From Cristatella mucedo (lineage: Eukaryota; Bryozoa; Phylactolaemata; Cristatellidae): a DNA stretch of 64,000 nucleotides. Below, piece after piece: positions 34,453 to 45,385 of this stretch; the first letter of the stretch is position 1; each line of letters opens with the position of its first letter. Where the stretch lies: the NCBI GenBank assembly GCA_009760855.2, contig WPIO01000022.1, forward strand, positions 427,001 to 491,000, written 5' to 3'. The notes beneath the pieces were generated by a model. The model ran no database searches. It saw nothing but the letters and a program-made list of their open reading frames with translations, and was not told the DNA's origin. Both the position numbers and the translations under genes were made by a program.

Positions 34453-34766
34453 GCCGCCCTGGTTTGGCCCAGTGGTGATGAGCTCGCCCTTTACCACCAA
34501 GGTCGTGGCTCGAGCCCTGTAGCATATGCGAAGCACCTGTATAGAGATTAATAATAATAATAATAATGCACTTGATAAAGTGCCCTCAGAGAACTCAATC
34601 TCTTTCTAGGCGCTTTACATTTGCTGCAAAGGAAACACTGTCGAATGGTGAGTGGTATCGTGATTGATAAACAACATGAATAACATAGTTAGAGGTGACA
34701 TACACGGGATCAGCATGCAAATTCTCAGCATGCAGATTAAGTTCTCTTAGGTTGCTATACAAATTG
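34453..34766 (+). mobile_element. SINE-B copy interrupted by a LINE
   Basis: The head and body occupy 34453-34550 (CCCTGGTTTGGCCCAGTGG, CGAGCCCTGTAGCATATGCG, ATAGAGATTA). The rest of the tail resumes at 34734 (AGATTAAGTTCTCTTAGG, TTGCTATACAAATTGAT). The gap is an antisense LINE 3' end with AGATTA duplicated on both sides. Confidence 0.88.
34551..34733 (-). mobile_element. L2-type LINE 3' end inserted in the SINE
   Basis: 183 bp: (AAT)n, GCACTTGATAAAGTGCCCTC, the hairpin, TTTGCTGCAAAGG and the body to CAGCATGC. It is flanked by AGATTA at 34545-34550 and 34734-34739. Confidence 0.9.
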
Positions 34767-37700
34767 ATACACAGTGACTATAATGCCAGCTTTGTCGGTG
34801 TCGAGGTCAATACCGGATTTCAAGTGGCACAGCTAACAAGCCAATCGTACTCAGATTTGTGCTTTTCTATCATCCGCCCTGTCAATGAGCGGGACGGCAT
34901 TTTAGCCTGCAGAACCGTAGCCTTTATGGCTACCTATCTGAAACTTATCATTAAAGTCAAGTACTTTTTGACAAAGCATCGAATTCTGTGATCAAGGAGC
35001 ATCAAGCCATCAAAGACACATTGAAATAAATGTGTCGTCTTTCGCAGCATTTCAGTTTTCTAAGTGTTTTGTAAGGCTCATGCCATTGCCAGATATAATG
35101 ATCTGCCTTTAAACCTCAGTCTAATCTGGCCCACCCTCTTTGGCTGATGTTCCAAGGCCCTCAAAACTTGGACCCTTACGTCACCATTCACAAATAAGCT
35201 CACTATTCTACACATGCTTCTTAAGACCACCGGGGACTGGTCCTTATGTTCTGGTATGCTCAGACTACATCTAGACCCCTGGTTCAGACCGGACCTCTTT
35301 TTCAAATCTTTTAACATGCAGTTTCTCACACGCTGCATCGTTCATTTCTGACGAGCCTTTCTCTTTCAATTAAATTAGTTTAGCCTTAGTAAACGTTATC
35401 TCATTATTAAAGCCAAACTATAGGGTCAGGAGTGCAGGCTCAGTACTTTCTGAATACAAAATGGAGATGATGTGATGGCAAACTTATGTATTGCAGATAG
35501 TTGCAAAGATATGTGCAACAGCTCACAGCTGCAGCCGTCAACCTTGTGAGCATCTGCTCATGCTCATGCAGACGTTCTGTAGTGCTCTGAATGTTCACTC
35601 ATCCACTGTGAATTCCGGTTGTCACGAAGAGCTGTCACGAGTGTCCTGACAAACAAGCATTCGTTGCACAATGCACATTTCGCACACTATTCTTTTTTAT
35701 CCTGCTATTCCATGTTGATTTTTTTATGTGGTTGCATATTATACTTTGATGACATACTGAGCTGTCTGTCGGTGCCTTAGCAATGGTATTTTTTCTATCA
35801 ATAAATAAAAAGTTAGGAAATTTTCTTCCTGCACCGGCCATCGAAACAAGCAGTCTCGGCGTTATGTGGCCGAGAATTCGGTGGTCAAACATCTGCTATC
35901 ATGCTGATTCCATGACAGTTTAACACTAACTTGTGAGCTTTTGGCTATTTTGGGCTAACCATAATCTTTTGACCTGAGGCTGAATTTTAATTAGCGTACT
36001 TCATACATAGTGCTGGTTTCAAAGTTCAGCTTGATTAATTTTTTCGTTAAATAATCATGTGCTCCAGAAATCTTGCCTGTGTATTTTGTGCTGAAAGATT
36101 GTGTACTGAGCATAGTCATGATCTGAGTCTGAATTCTTAAAAATGTTGTTCAAGTTTTGCTTTTTTCGGCACATTTTTAGAGCTTTATTGAAGGGAAATT
36201 TACTTCTTTAACTGTTATAGGAATAACGTTTAAGCAAGCATGCACACAAAGTGCTTTGCATTTTATAGTTCATGCCGTTAATATAACATTGACTCAATCT
36301 AAGGAGCCCCGACACAGATTAATTAGTTCCCACCGCAAAGATACTGCAAAGTTTCTTTGGATCAGTACTAAAAAAATCTCGACCTTGAACAAGTGCTGAG
36401 CTGGCTTGCTTGGATGGAGGCACACAGGCAATAACCTAGATGGTTACATAAAAGACAGCCATTTATGATGTGACTGCCAAGGCTACAGTCCTTAGTGATC
36501 ACGAGATCTAGGATGTGGCAAAGTCGATTCGAGGTGAATTAGTGGACAGATGTGTTAGTCCAAGCTGAAAGCTGCTGGGCGTCTTAACATGAGAGGACTA
36601 ATTGTCATGTGTGAAGATTACCTCAGCCCCTTGACCCATAGGCTTTGCCGTGGTAAGAATTTCTGTTCACTAATAATTTGCGGTTATGGTTGTTTGATGC
36701 AGAGCCCAATAGAAAGGATTGTGAATCGTTTGCTTAGGAAACTCGATGGGAGTTCACTCCTCGTAACGTGTAACTGCAGCTAAGATGGTCACTGTCTTTT
36801 TCGTAGGCGATCTTAACTGACTTGGACCTCTTTAACACCTGGCTGCTTCAGTGTGCTAAATCTGTATAGTCGAGTCATAACTGCTGCCGTAGCTAGGATA
36901 ATGAGTTGTAAGCCAAAGAAGAGTCGAGGTCGCTCGCAGACCTTATTCACACTGCTCTTTACCACTCTTTGGTGGCGATCAGCAGATCAACTTAGCTTAA
37001 GTCTTCATCATCGCTACCGATTAAGGGATCGTTCCCCAGCCATTCAAATAAGCCATCTTTCGATGAGCACTGAATATAAATGGGTGCTCACGATGAGAGG
37101 GGGGTCCCAGTGTTTAGATATCTCTCGGAGCAAGCAGACGGCAACCCAATGGGTGCTCAAAAACAAGCCCTCACTTGGCCACGTGATCGGCAAAATGAGT
37201 CTTTTCGCGATAGTAAGGCCTAGAGAGTTTTGCTTTCCTGTGTTGTCAGATGTTATTCGTTATCAACCTAGAGAATTGATAAGCATAGTCACACGGTGTA
37301 TTGCACAACGATCGTATGCCGCTAAACCGGTAAACCCGCTGGCAGTTGCCGAAAGCTTTGAGCTGATAGGCTTGTACAGACTTTCCAGCTGTGGAGGAGC
37401 AAGGACTATGCAATTGTACATGCTCTGCTTGTAGTATCAAAACGCTCACTGCCTGGAACACAGACTTCGAGTTGAGATGTGAGGATGGAGCATCCTAGCA
37501 TCCTACTGCTGTATTGAACACATCTTCAGGCACCATACAATACACAAAAAGTAAAAGAGTCGCGAAAAGATTCGGTTGATATGGCAACTCATCATCGGGC
37601 CATCGTACCTAAAACGTCGTATCAGAAAATGTATTCTCTCTTTTTTAAGCAGCAGTCTTCTAGTGCAGTTTCTCTTCTGCTTGTCACTAACGATACCGTA

Positions 37701-38665
37701 TCTAGCATTGATGTTGGGAGCATGATTGCTCAGGTCCTGCATGTCTTACCGGCTGCATTTGCGCATTCGGCAGAATCAATCTCGGGACCCTTCTCTAGAG
37801 ACCGATCCTAACAATTGGCCTGCCGTATGAGGCTCTGGAATAGTCTGATTTGATCTGGCCAACTAAGTCAGGGCTGCATTTAATGTGATGGGCCAGGTCT
37901 TATCATCTTTTAGGCTCTCTACAGTAGTGGAATTCCATGTTCCCTATCTTGGTCCTGGTGGGTGCTTTGCATCCATCCTCCGTTGACATGGCACTGCTTG
38001 AGCTTGTAGCTCAGTTTCTCTGCATTTCTACGCCGACTGCCACCCAGCCCCATTCGTAGCTCACGTTCAATCTGGCCGAGTTTGCTGAGCGGTTGAAAAT
38101 TGAGCTCCCGTTTTTCAGACATTTATATTCCAGAAGTCGGCCAACTTTCTTCAACCAAATCACTCGTTTTGGCAAACGAGTGACTTTTTGCGACTCCACT
38201 GGTGTCGAAAGTCGTAGATTTGATTTCTGAGAATGGCAAGACTTTTTCCTGTTTACCGAAACCAGAGCTCGTGCAGTTTTAATTTGAGCTGCAGTAGCGA
38301 GAATATTGAATGATGCTCACAATCTCAGTGTGCTCTTCGACGACTTTCTGTCTACCTTATGGCATATTTATTCCCGAAGCATATTTGTACTGTCAAAGGA
38401 ATGACCATCGTGTCGTCTTTGGTCCCATTTCAGGATTAAGGCCACTTCTATGGTGGCTGTCAAATATTCTTACTGGCTTCTTTGTTGCTTCAAGAAGAGA
38501 CTTGCATAAAAGCAGAGGTGGCTACCACGCGACGAGCAGCACATGCTCTCCAGTGGTTCTCACTCAGATCTGTACGGTCTTCCATGCCCAGCTCTTTTCT
38601 AGTGCTTCTGATCCTCCTCTTCAGCAGTGTTACCTTCAGCTGAAGAATATATTTAGCTCCTCTGC

Positions 38666-38802
38666 CCTGGTTTGGCCTTGGGGCTTGGATGCTTGCCTTA
38701 AACGACAAAGATCGTGGGCTCGAGTCCTGCCACATATGCAGAGTGCATGGTTAGGATTCGCCTGGATGCGATTCTCTGCTAGGGCGCTGCACAAATGAAT
38801 TC
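38666..38802 (+). mobile_element. SINE-B copy with altered tail
   Basis: GCCCTGGTTTGGCC head, GATCGTGGGCTCGAGTCCTG B-box region, then a tail in which the usual GAGATTAAGTTCTCT is replaced by GGATGCGATTCTCTGCTAGG, followed by GGCGCTGCACAAATGAATTC. Confidence 0.75.
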
Positions 38803-39425
38803 TATTCTATTCTTTGGGCTCTGCCCTACAGATATTTTAGTGTATGCATCCTGGACTGTGGAACTCATGCTTGCCGTTCTTAAGGACCGATGCTACCTCA
38901 GCGTTTCCTTCCGATTCTAGCGTTACTTATCTGTTTCTTCTTTCCTGCCAACTTGGACTATTCTGATGCAGCAATGCAGCTCACTTTTTCTTATTTGCAT
39001 GAGATGCTGGCTGCTGGCTACTGATTGTGCACCACAAGCCCCAAATGGCACCGTGTGTGCCACGGTAAACTCTCCAGCCTAGCAACCTCTTAGTCTTCTT
39101 GACTTGTGTGTATTAATAATAATAATAATAAAAATAATTATAGGATGTATACCATGGGTGTACCCTTCTCTTTAAGCCCAGTGCATGTGCCCCAAGAGGC
39201 AGGATAGCAAGAACACTATCTTTTTACCTTTAATGATGATCTTCTTTCTCAAGTAAGGCACCGTAAAGTTTTCTTGGTTGTGCTGAACTTAGTGACAGCA
39301 CATTAGGTCACCATCAGCAGGGTTTTGCATAGTCACTGTCTTTTCACTCCCATTGCACATCAGTCAATGTTTCAATTCCATCGGCCGTTGCCTAGCGAGT
39401 TTGATTCTTCGAGGTGAGCCAGGTA

Positions 39426-39810
39426 CTAGTAGCGTTGTGTTTGTACACCAAGTATTTTCACGGGCCAACAATATGATCGTTGGACGGCTGGCTCATTATT
39501 CTGCTGATGAATACAGCTTTTGTCACTCAGTTGCCTAGCGGACAGTATACCCATATTTTGCAGCATGTTGATATAAACTTTCTGATCTGTATGACAAAGA
39601 GTGTGATGCAGTGGTCCAATACCTGCACCAGAATAAAGAACTGCAAACCATGATCCCCCTACCACTGTACTTCGCGCTGTGCTAAAGGCAGTCAGCTTGG
39701 TATCACTCATCTTTTCTTATCCTTTATTTTGTTACCAAAGAGTCAAAATTCAATTTCGTTTGTCCAATATAAGTGAGCGCCAATCTTCAGAGTCCAGTGG
39801 GCGTGGGGTT
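39426..39810 (-). pseudogene. Tc1-like transposase relic
   Basis: Minus-strand frames give, in the Tc1 order, LYWTNEIEF then a stop and LFG (expected WTDE...LFG), GGSWFAVLYSGAGIGPL (expected GGSVMVWGCxSxxGxGPL), TDQKVYINMLQN (expected N-x-x-KYIDILQN) and HQQNNEP (expected FQQDNAP). Both catalytic Asp positions read as Asn (the first at 39758-39760), and there are frame changes. So it is a dead DDE transposase fragment of a Tc1/mariner element. Terminal repeats were not located. Confidence 0.7.
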
Positions 39811-40344
39811 TGGGCCATGGCAGACTCTCTACTTTACGGTGCTTACTCAGCCAGGGCACTTTCTTTGCTGCTCATCGGCAATCCCTCCCCCCCCTGCAAG
39901 TCGACGCCACTCCGTTACGCTCCGTTATGCTCAGCTCTCTGTAGCGGCATCAAGTGACTGCACTGCGCTAGCCTCGCTCGGCCAAGGCTGGCCTTCCTGC
40001 TGCATGGTGCATCCATCTTCAGCTTACCGGTGCTTGTGGCAGCTGGATGTCTAGTTCTGGTGGCCTCGGCAGCAGCGGTTAGCCACGGCACCCATCCCCT
40101 TCCTTGCACTCGTACAGATAACACCTGACACAATCCTGACTCACTCCACACGAGCGATCTTCCCACTGCTACAGCGCTGTTTGCGAAGGGCTAGCTGAAC
40201 ACCTTTTGCAAAGTTGCTGTGCACTCCTTAGCCTGAGGCCGCAGCTGCAGCCGCACGGCATCGCTCGATCGGCCTGAGATGGGGGATACAATAGGCCTGA
40301 CAGTTTCGATCGTCTCTCGACTACTTCTGGCACGGTGAGCCGTG

Positions 40345-40507
40345 ATGGCACACTAGGTAAGGCGGTTGCTTTCACGACCTCGGTCCCGAGGTCGTGGGTT
40401 CGATACCTGCGGCGGGCGATTCTTTATCGCCACTGCAAGCGGCCATGATAGCCGTAAAGGCTCTTCTGTCGCTATACAAAAAGAGGCTGTTTAATCAGCT
40501 AGGATTT
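40345..40507 (+). mobile_element. SINE-A copy
   Basis: GGCACACTAGGTAAGGCGG, CACGACCTCGGTCCCGAGG, GTCGTGGGTTCGATACC, GGCGATTCTTTATCGCC, AAGCGGCCATGATAGCC, GTAAAGGCTCTTCTGTCGC and GAGGCTGTTTAATCAGCTAG. Full length. Confidence 0.92.
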
Positions 40508-41007
40508 TTTTTACTTCGTTGCACGAGAAAAAATTCGTGAGACAATCGACTTCTAGGCTTGATTCGGAAGAGGCACCGAGATTATAAAAAATGGCAGATT
40601 TATGCCCTGAAATTAGTCAGTTTTGACGATTTCTGTAGCATACCTCATCATTACCATGCCTGCATGTCTTCGTGTGGTGCGATGTCTGTCAGTTTCGTTG
40701 TTAGAGACGTCGCGTGTGAGCTCTTAACGCTACTTGTACCCCCCATAGCATCGGGATATGGCCTCTCCTTAGTGCGTACATGCTTATAACCTCGAGTGTA
40801 TCGCATGAAGCAGACAGTTGTGTTTGCACACCAGTGCCTTGGAATTCACTTGTGCGTCTCTCCACAGCCAACTTGCGAGTTTTTCAACTTTATTAGATCA
40901 ACTTTTCAACTTTATTATTTATTGCATTAGAGCTGTGGAGTTAAAGCCCTTGCAAATCATGTTTTGTTGTCTGGATGTGTTTAAACTTTAAATGTATTTG
41001 CTTGCAG

Positions 41008-41018
41008 GTACTCCTTTG
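41008..41018 (+). CDS. LMF1: LMF1 exon 3, an 11-nt microexon
   Basis: The exon is GTACTCCTTTG, bounded by TTGCTTGCAG upstream and GTAAGA downstream. Exon 2 ends with TG (phase 2) and exon 4 begins with GC TGG (one base needed), so they cannot be joined directly in frame. LMF1 also requires Tyr-Ser-Phe between the Trp and the GWESQ block. The 11 nt supply the G finishing Trp165, then Tyr166, Ser167 and Phe168, and the first G of Gly169. I found it by scanning the intron for TAY-NNN-TTY-G followed by GT, and this was the only fit I saw. It is 17.2 kb from exon 2 and 9.2 kb from exon 4. Confidence 0.9.
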
Positions 41019-41308
41019 GTAAGAAGTGAATCTGCACACGTGCTGGCGGTGGTATGTTTTCTCCCTTGATGTCTCTGCCTTGAGTGCTTGGCTGTTTTTG
41101 TTTGCAGGATGCTGGCCAACTGGGTTCTAGCAGGGCTAGCTGGGCTCTAAGTAGCGTTTTATTTCGTGCCTTAGATATTATCGATTTCATTATAGTTTAT
41201 ATTATCGACATTATAAATATGATCGTATTAGATATCGCCTTGCCTAGGCAGCTCGGACAGAACTCTGTCTTGGTCAGCCACAATTAAGCATACATCCTAC
41301 GTAGATGT

Positions 41309-41440
41309 AATTCATTTGTATAGCACTACCCTAAGAGAACTGAATCTCTATCTATATGCTTCACGTGTGCCGCAGTGCTTGAGCCCACGACCTCGGTCAT
41401 CAAAGATGAGCACTTTAACCCGTAGGCCAAACCAGGGCAA
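41309..41440 (-). mobile_element. SINE-B copy
   Basis: Antisense: AATTCATTTGTATAGCAC, CCTAAGAGAACTGAATC, TGCTTGAGCCCACGACCTC and GGCCAAACCAGGGC. Full length, close to consensus. Confidence 0.92.
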
Positions 41441-42293
41441 AAAACGACATTCCCATTTAATATTTGAACCGATTGCAGTTGCACCTCGAAAGACTAGCAT
41501 CCAGCCGCCCTGTGTGCTGCCTTTAGCAGAGCACTCTGAACATGAGCATTGACCTGCATTCCCATTAGAAAACAACTAATAGAATTCCAGATGCTGCTGT
41601 AACTTTCTAAGCTATTATATTGCAGCTACATCGCATGTGTAATGAAATGCTGTAGTTCGTTCTCTGGGTCTAGCGAAAGCAGTGTCATGGCCCCATTGGC
41701 TGCTCGTCTATGCTAAATTGGCATCCTTAGCTATATCCAGTGCCACTAATGACCAATGAAATGTCCATACAGAGAAAATTCGTGCCGAAATGGTGCTTGC
41801 TACGGCCGTGTAAATCGTTAATTCTCATAAGAAACTGTTCGATATCAATGGCTGAAGCCTTTAAGGTTACCAGCATGGTGAAAGGGCTTGCATTTACTCT
41901 GAGTCTGTGTTACTCAATTTGATCTATCTGAATAGTATTATAACCATCGCTGACTTTCTTTTCGTGATGCATGCATATCAAGGTTTTCTATTTAAAAAGC
42001 TTGGATCCTTGGATCTGCCCATGTGGTGATGTAGTCTTGTCATAGAAAGTCTGTGAATGGCCGGTTAATTCATGTGGTTAGCAGGGTAAGGCCAATGAGC
42101 CCCTGGGGAGCCTGCTGAATAAAGGATTGCACAGCATGCCCTAGCAGCCCAGCTATTTATATGTAATGTATGTATGTATGTATATACCGTCAAGGCACTT
42201 GTTTATTGGCTGAGTGGTATTTACGGTATCTGTGAGCTCGGTTCATCTGTCCCATACAAACCGAAGACGTTTGGTTTTCCCATTGGCATGTAG

Positions 42294-42457
42294 TCGTAAT
42301 GGCTCACTAGGTAAGGCAGTTGCTTTACACGACCATGGCCCCGAGGTTGTGGGTTCGAATCTTGTGGTGGGCGATCTTTTGTCGCCACTGCAAGCGGTGG
42401 TGATAGTCATAATGGCTCTTCTGTCGCTATACAAAAAGAGGCTGTTTAATCAGCTAT
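42294..42457 (+). mobile_element. SINE-A copy
   Basis: GTAATGGCTCACTAGGTAAG, GGTTGTGGGTTCGAATC, CGCCACTGCAAGCGGTGG, GGCTCTTCTGTCGCTATAC and GCTGTTTAATCAGCTATTA, with a TTTA-repeat tail. Full length. Confidence 0.93.
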
Positions 42458-42796
42458 TATTTATTTATTTAGTCGAAGCCACTTCAAAGGAGGTCGAGGG
42501 GGTCGAGGTCGGATTTCCCCCCACCCCGGGATCCGGAAGGCGGCTGAGGGTAATGACTACTCGTCGGGTGAACTTGCCACCTAATGGAGGTTTCCTGCAG
42601 CTTTCAGCTGCCAGAAGCTAACCGTCGCCCCGCCCCTAAAAACCCAAATTCACCCTTCAGGATAGAAACTATCTCTGTGGCCGGTCTGTCATCGCACCAG
42701 CACATTGGTGCATGCTGCTTTGTGGGTTTGCGAAACTTCTGCTCGCAGCAATAAAATATATATAAAAATAATTTGCATAGCATTATAAATAAATTA

Positions 42797-42918
42797 AATG
42801 TAAATTTGTATATAAGAGAACTTAATCTATATTCCTGCGCTTCACATCTGCTGCAGCCCACGACCATGACCTTGGTCAGGGCGGTCACCTTAACTAACCA
42901 CTTGGCCAAACCAGCAAT
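42797..42918 (-). mobile_element. SINE-B copy
   Basis: Antisense: TTTGTATATAAGAGAACTTA, ATCTATATTCCTGCGCTTC, CAGCCCACGACCATGACC and TTGGCCAAACCAGC. Confidence 0.85.
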
Positions 42919-43074
42919 GCTCGGCTGAGCTGCCCATTAGGACACACTCCAGCCCGCCCAGAAGATTACCGGGCATGTGTTTGCAGGCCCCAATCATGCA
43001 TACGTTCGTACTTCCTTCTAGCGACTTAAGTGTTATCCAGATGGTTAGCATGCTGCTGCTGGGTCGGTATTGAG

Positions 43075-43432
43075 AGTGAAGCTACAGAACCTGTAGGCAT
43101 ATTAGGAGCTGAGGGGTATCTTGATCTTCTCTTGTCATGACGACATTTAAAAAGAAGCTTAAAATGCACCTGTTTATTACAGCATTTAGTGGCTCCTTGT
43201 CATTCGTCCTGTGTGTGTACTGACTCAGCGTCTGCTGCTACTAACCATATCTACATGTTGACCCTGTGCATGTCACATCTAGCTAACAATGTTGACCTAG
43301 ATAACATTACAGATGTCACCATGTCACCATCATCTGGTCATGCTTTCTGTACAGCCCCAGGAAAGTGCCTAAAAAGAGATTCAATTTTCTGAGGGAGCTA
43401 TACCAATGTATTGCTATTATTATCTTTAGGGT
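43075..43432 (+). mobile_element. L2-type LINE 3' portion
   Basis: The end of ORF2 (TTTAAAAAGAAGCTTAAAAT encoding the FKxxLK block, then the GSL stop region), the UTR with TGACCCTGTGCATGTCAC, and the diverged hairpin AAGTGCCTAAAAAGAGATTC before an ATT-rich tail. Confidence 0.75.
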
Positions 43433-44332
43433 GAGAGATTCCTTCCGGGCAACTGTGCTCCGGTACGCAGCTCTAGGCTATAGACTTGTGATTTCCGTAC
43501 CACTTATTTCAGAGAAGACTCGAGAGCGCTGTGTAGGCCTGCGGCTTGAGCATTGGCCTCCAAAGAGTGCTGACAGGCTCCCGGAGGCCATACCAGGTGA
43601 CACAAACCTGAGGCAGTAACTTCCTAACATGTCTCTTTTTAAAAGGAGGCAAATGTTTTGTAGACCCCTTCCCTACACTACAGTGTTGTCACCAAATTGC
43701 CGTGGATGTGCAAAATTTAGTCTGGTGACATCTAAAGCCAGTGAATTGTAATCATATTTGCCCTTTAAAATTCCGTATTCAGGCTGCTCACCTAGTTCGT
43801 CGTGTGCACACGAAATGTTACCGAAGCAACCTCGAATAAGCCCGCCCTCACATGCTCAAGCGTGGGGGTTCTTGTGAACATTTAATTTGGTGTAGCAAAA
43901 TTGTGATCTGAATATTTTAAGTATCTCCTGTTGAGGGCAGTAGCGCAGCTAGAATAATGAAGTTGCAGCCAGCTATAAAACCTCTGGGACTCAAGCACTG
44001 ATTGCTTATAGTTACCAGGTCTCTTTCTGGCTTGCACAACTGTGCTGGTGTCGAAAAAAGGCTGTGTCTGCTGATTTTTCTTCTGATTATGCATTACTCG
44101 AAGTCGAGGCTTTTTGCCACGTCCCACAAACCTAGCTGTGGCTTGCTGCTGCAAGGCTCGATGTCTGCTCGTGAAGTTCATGGACACTTATCGACCAGCA
44201 TTGTAGTCAAGCCTTCCAAACTCAGTTTGGAACCGGGCCTTTTCCAGCATGTAGTCTAATAATACCTAATGTATGAAAGTGGTATTATGAGCCGATGTAA
44301 AGAAGTACATCTGCAGGCAAGTGGAAGGTTGA

Positions 44333-44745
44333 GCCCTAATGGCTCACTAGGTAAGGCAGTTGCTTTTAACGACCTCGGGCATGAGGTCGTGGGTTTGAAT
44401 CCTGGGCGATCCTTTTTTCCGATGCAAGTGGGGGTGGCAGGGGCCAAGCCTGGGGGGGGGGTGGCAGGGGCCGTAGCTGCCGCCCCCTGCCTGATAGGTT
44501 GGAGCTGAGTCTGACACCCGGTGTGGCGGCTAGCGGCCATGGCATATTTGACTGGCCATCTCGGCGTCATTTCGGCTAATTTTTGCTTGCCGAAGGAGCT
44601 CGGGCGGACGCCCCAGACCCCCCTTTACAGGGGGCTCAGCCCCCAGACCCCGTGCCACCCTGGCACTCCAAACCTGGCTTTGCCTCTGGGGATGGTGATA
44701 GCTTTGAAGGCTCTTCTGTCTCTATATAAAAAGAGACTGTTAAAT
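44333..44745 (+). mobile_element. SINE-A copy with a GC-rich insert of about 250 bp
   Basis: Head and body at 44333-44436 (AATGGCTCACTAGGTAAGGC, GGTCGTGGGTTTGAATCC, GATGCAAGTGGGGG). The tail resumes near 44690 (GGTGATAGCTTTGAAGGC, TCTTCTGTCTCTATATAA, AAAGAGACTGTTAAAT). The middle is foreign GC-rich DNA with a GGGGGCTCAGCCCCC palindrome near 44630. The tail end is locally duplicated to 44790. Confidence 0.85.
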
Positions 44746-45121
44746 TTATAAAATTTCTAAAAAATTTATAAAAAGAGACTGTTAAATTTTAAAGCAAATC
44801 GGAGGTTAGTAAAACGCCTGTAAAACATCCTGTTTCTGGTCGATCCACTCGTGGGAAAGGTTTAGCCGGCTGCGTTTAGTCAGAGCGTCTGCATTTGGTT
44901 GCTCCGTGAGCTCTCCTGCCGAATGCCTGGCACTGCAACAGCTAGTGGAGGCACCGCAGAGTGGTCCACTCTGCCGTGGGTACCTCACACATCATCACTG
45001 ATGGGGCTTCGAAAGTATTATCGTGCTCTTCAGCAACTGCATGCACCTCGCACATGCCTTGAGAGTTATCTCCTCCTCTAAAATAACCTGTGAATCGAGA
45101 AACCTCAAGACCCTCGACATC

Positions 45122-45385
45122 GGGAGTGATTAGCTCTAAAGCCAGACTGGAACTTACTAGCAAGGTTTAAAGTTTCAATGTATGAGTGCAGCTGGTCCGC
45201 CACGACCCGTTCCAGTGTCTTTGATAGGAATGATAGAAGGGAGACTGAGAGAAAGGGATTTGTTTATCAAGCATGATATTACTCGCCATTCAATCGCGTT
45301 TCCCTTTGCAGCAAATGTAAAGCGCCTAGAAAGAGATTGAGTTCTCTGAGGGCACTTTATCGAGTGCATTATTATTATTGTTATC
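45122..45385. mobile_element. L2-type LINE, inverted internal segment joined to a forward 3' end
   Basis: 45125-45244 reads antisense and encodes the start of RT (FLSKTLERVV, then LASKFQSGFRANHS). It matches 27722-27765 in the same orientation. From about 45258 the sequence switches to the sense-strand 3' end (TTTGTTTATCAAGCATGAT, GCAGCAAATGTAAAGCGCC, hairpin, (ATT)n). This arrangement is typical of twin priming. Confidence 0.8.

Larger units (their letters stand above)
23770..41007 (+). other. LMF1 intron 2
   Basis: Phase-2 intron with GTAAGT at 23770 and CTTGCAG at 41007. Stretches without recognisable content include 23770-24520, 25030-26260, 27770-28860, 29260-30030, 30115-32200, 33000-33660, 35000-38660 and 39120-39420. 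No other gene is supported. The GC-rich part at 30470-31150 contains open frames without known domains. Confidence 0.88.

Noticed and set aside
36853-37434. 193-codon open frame on the plus strand
   Set aside because: Not low complexity, but no motif of any family I know, no splice context and a weak start. It may be an old transposon or chance.
38310-38798. 162-codon open frame on the plus strand
   Set aside because: Its last third is the SINE-B copy, and the rest has no recognisable domain.
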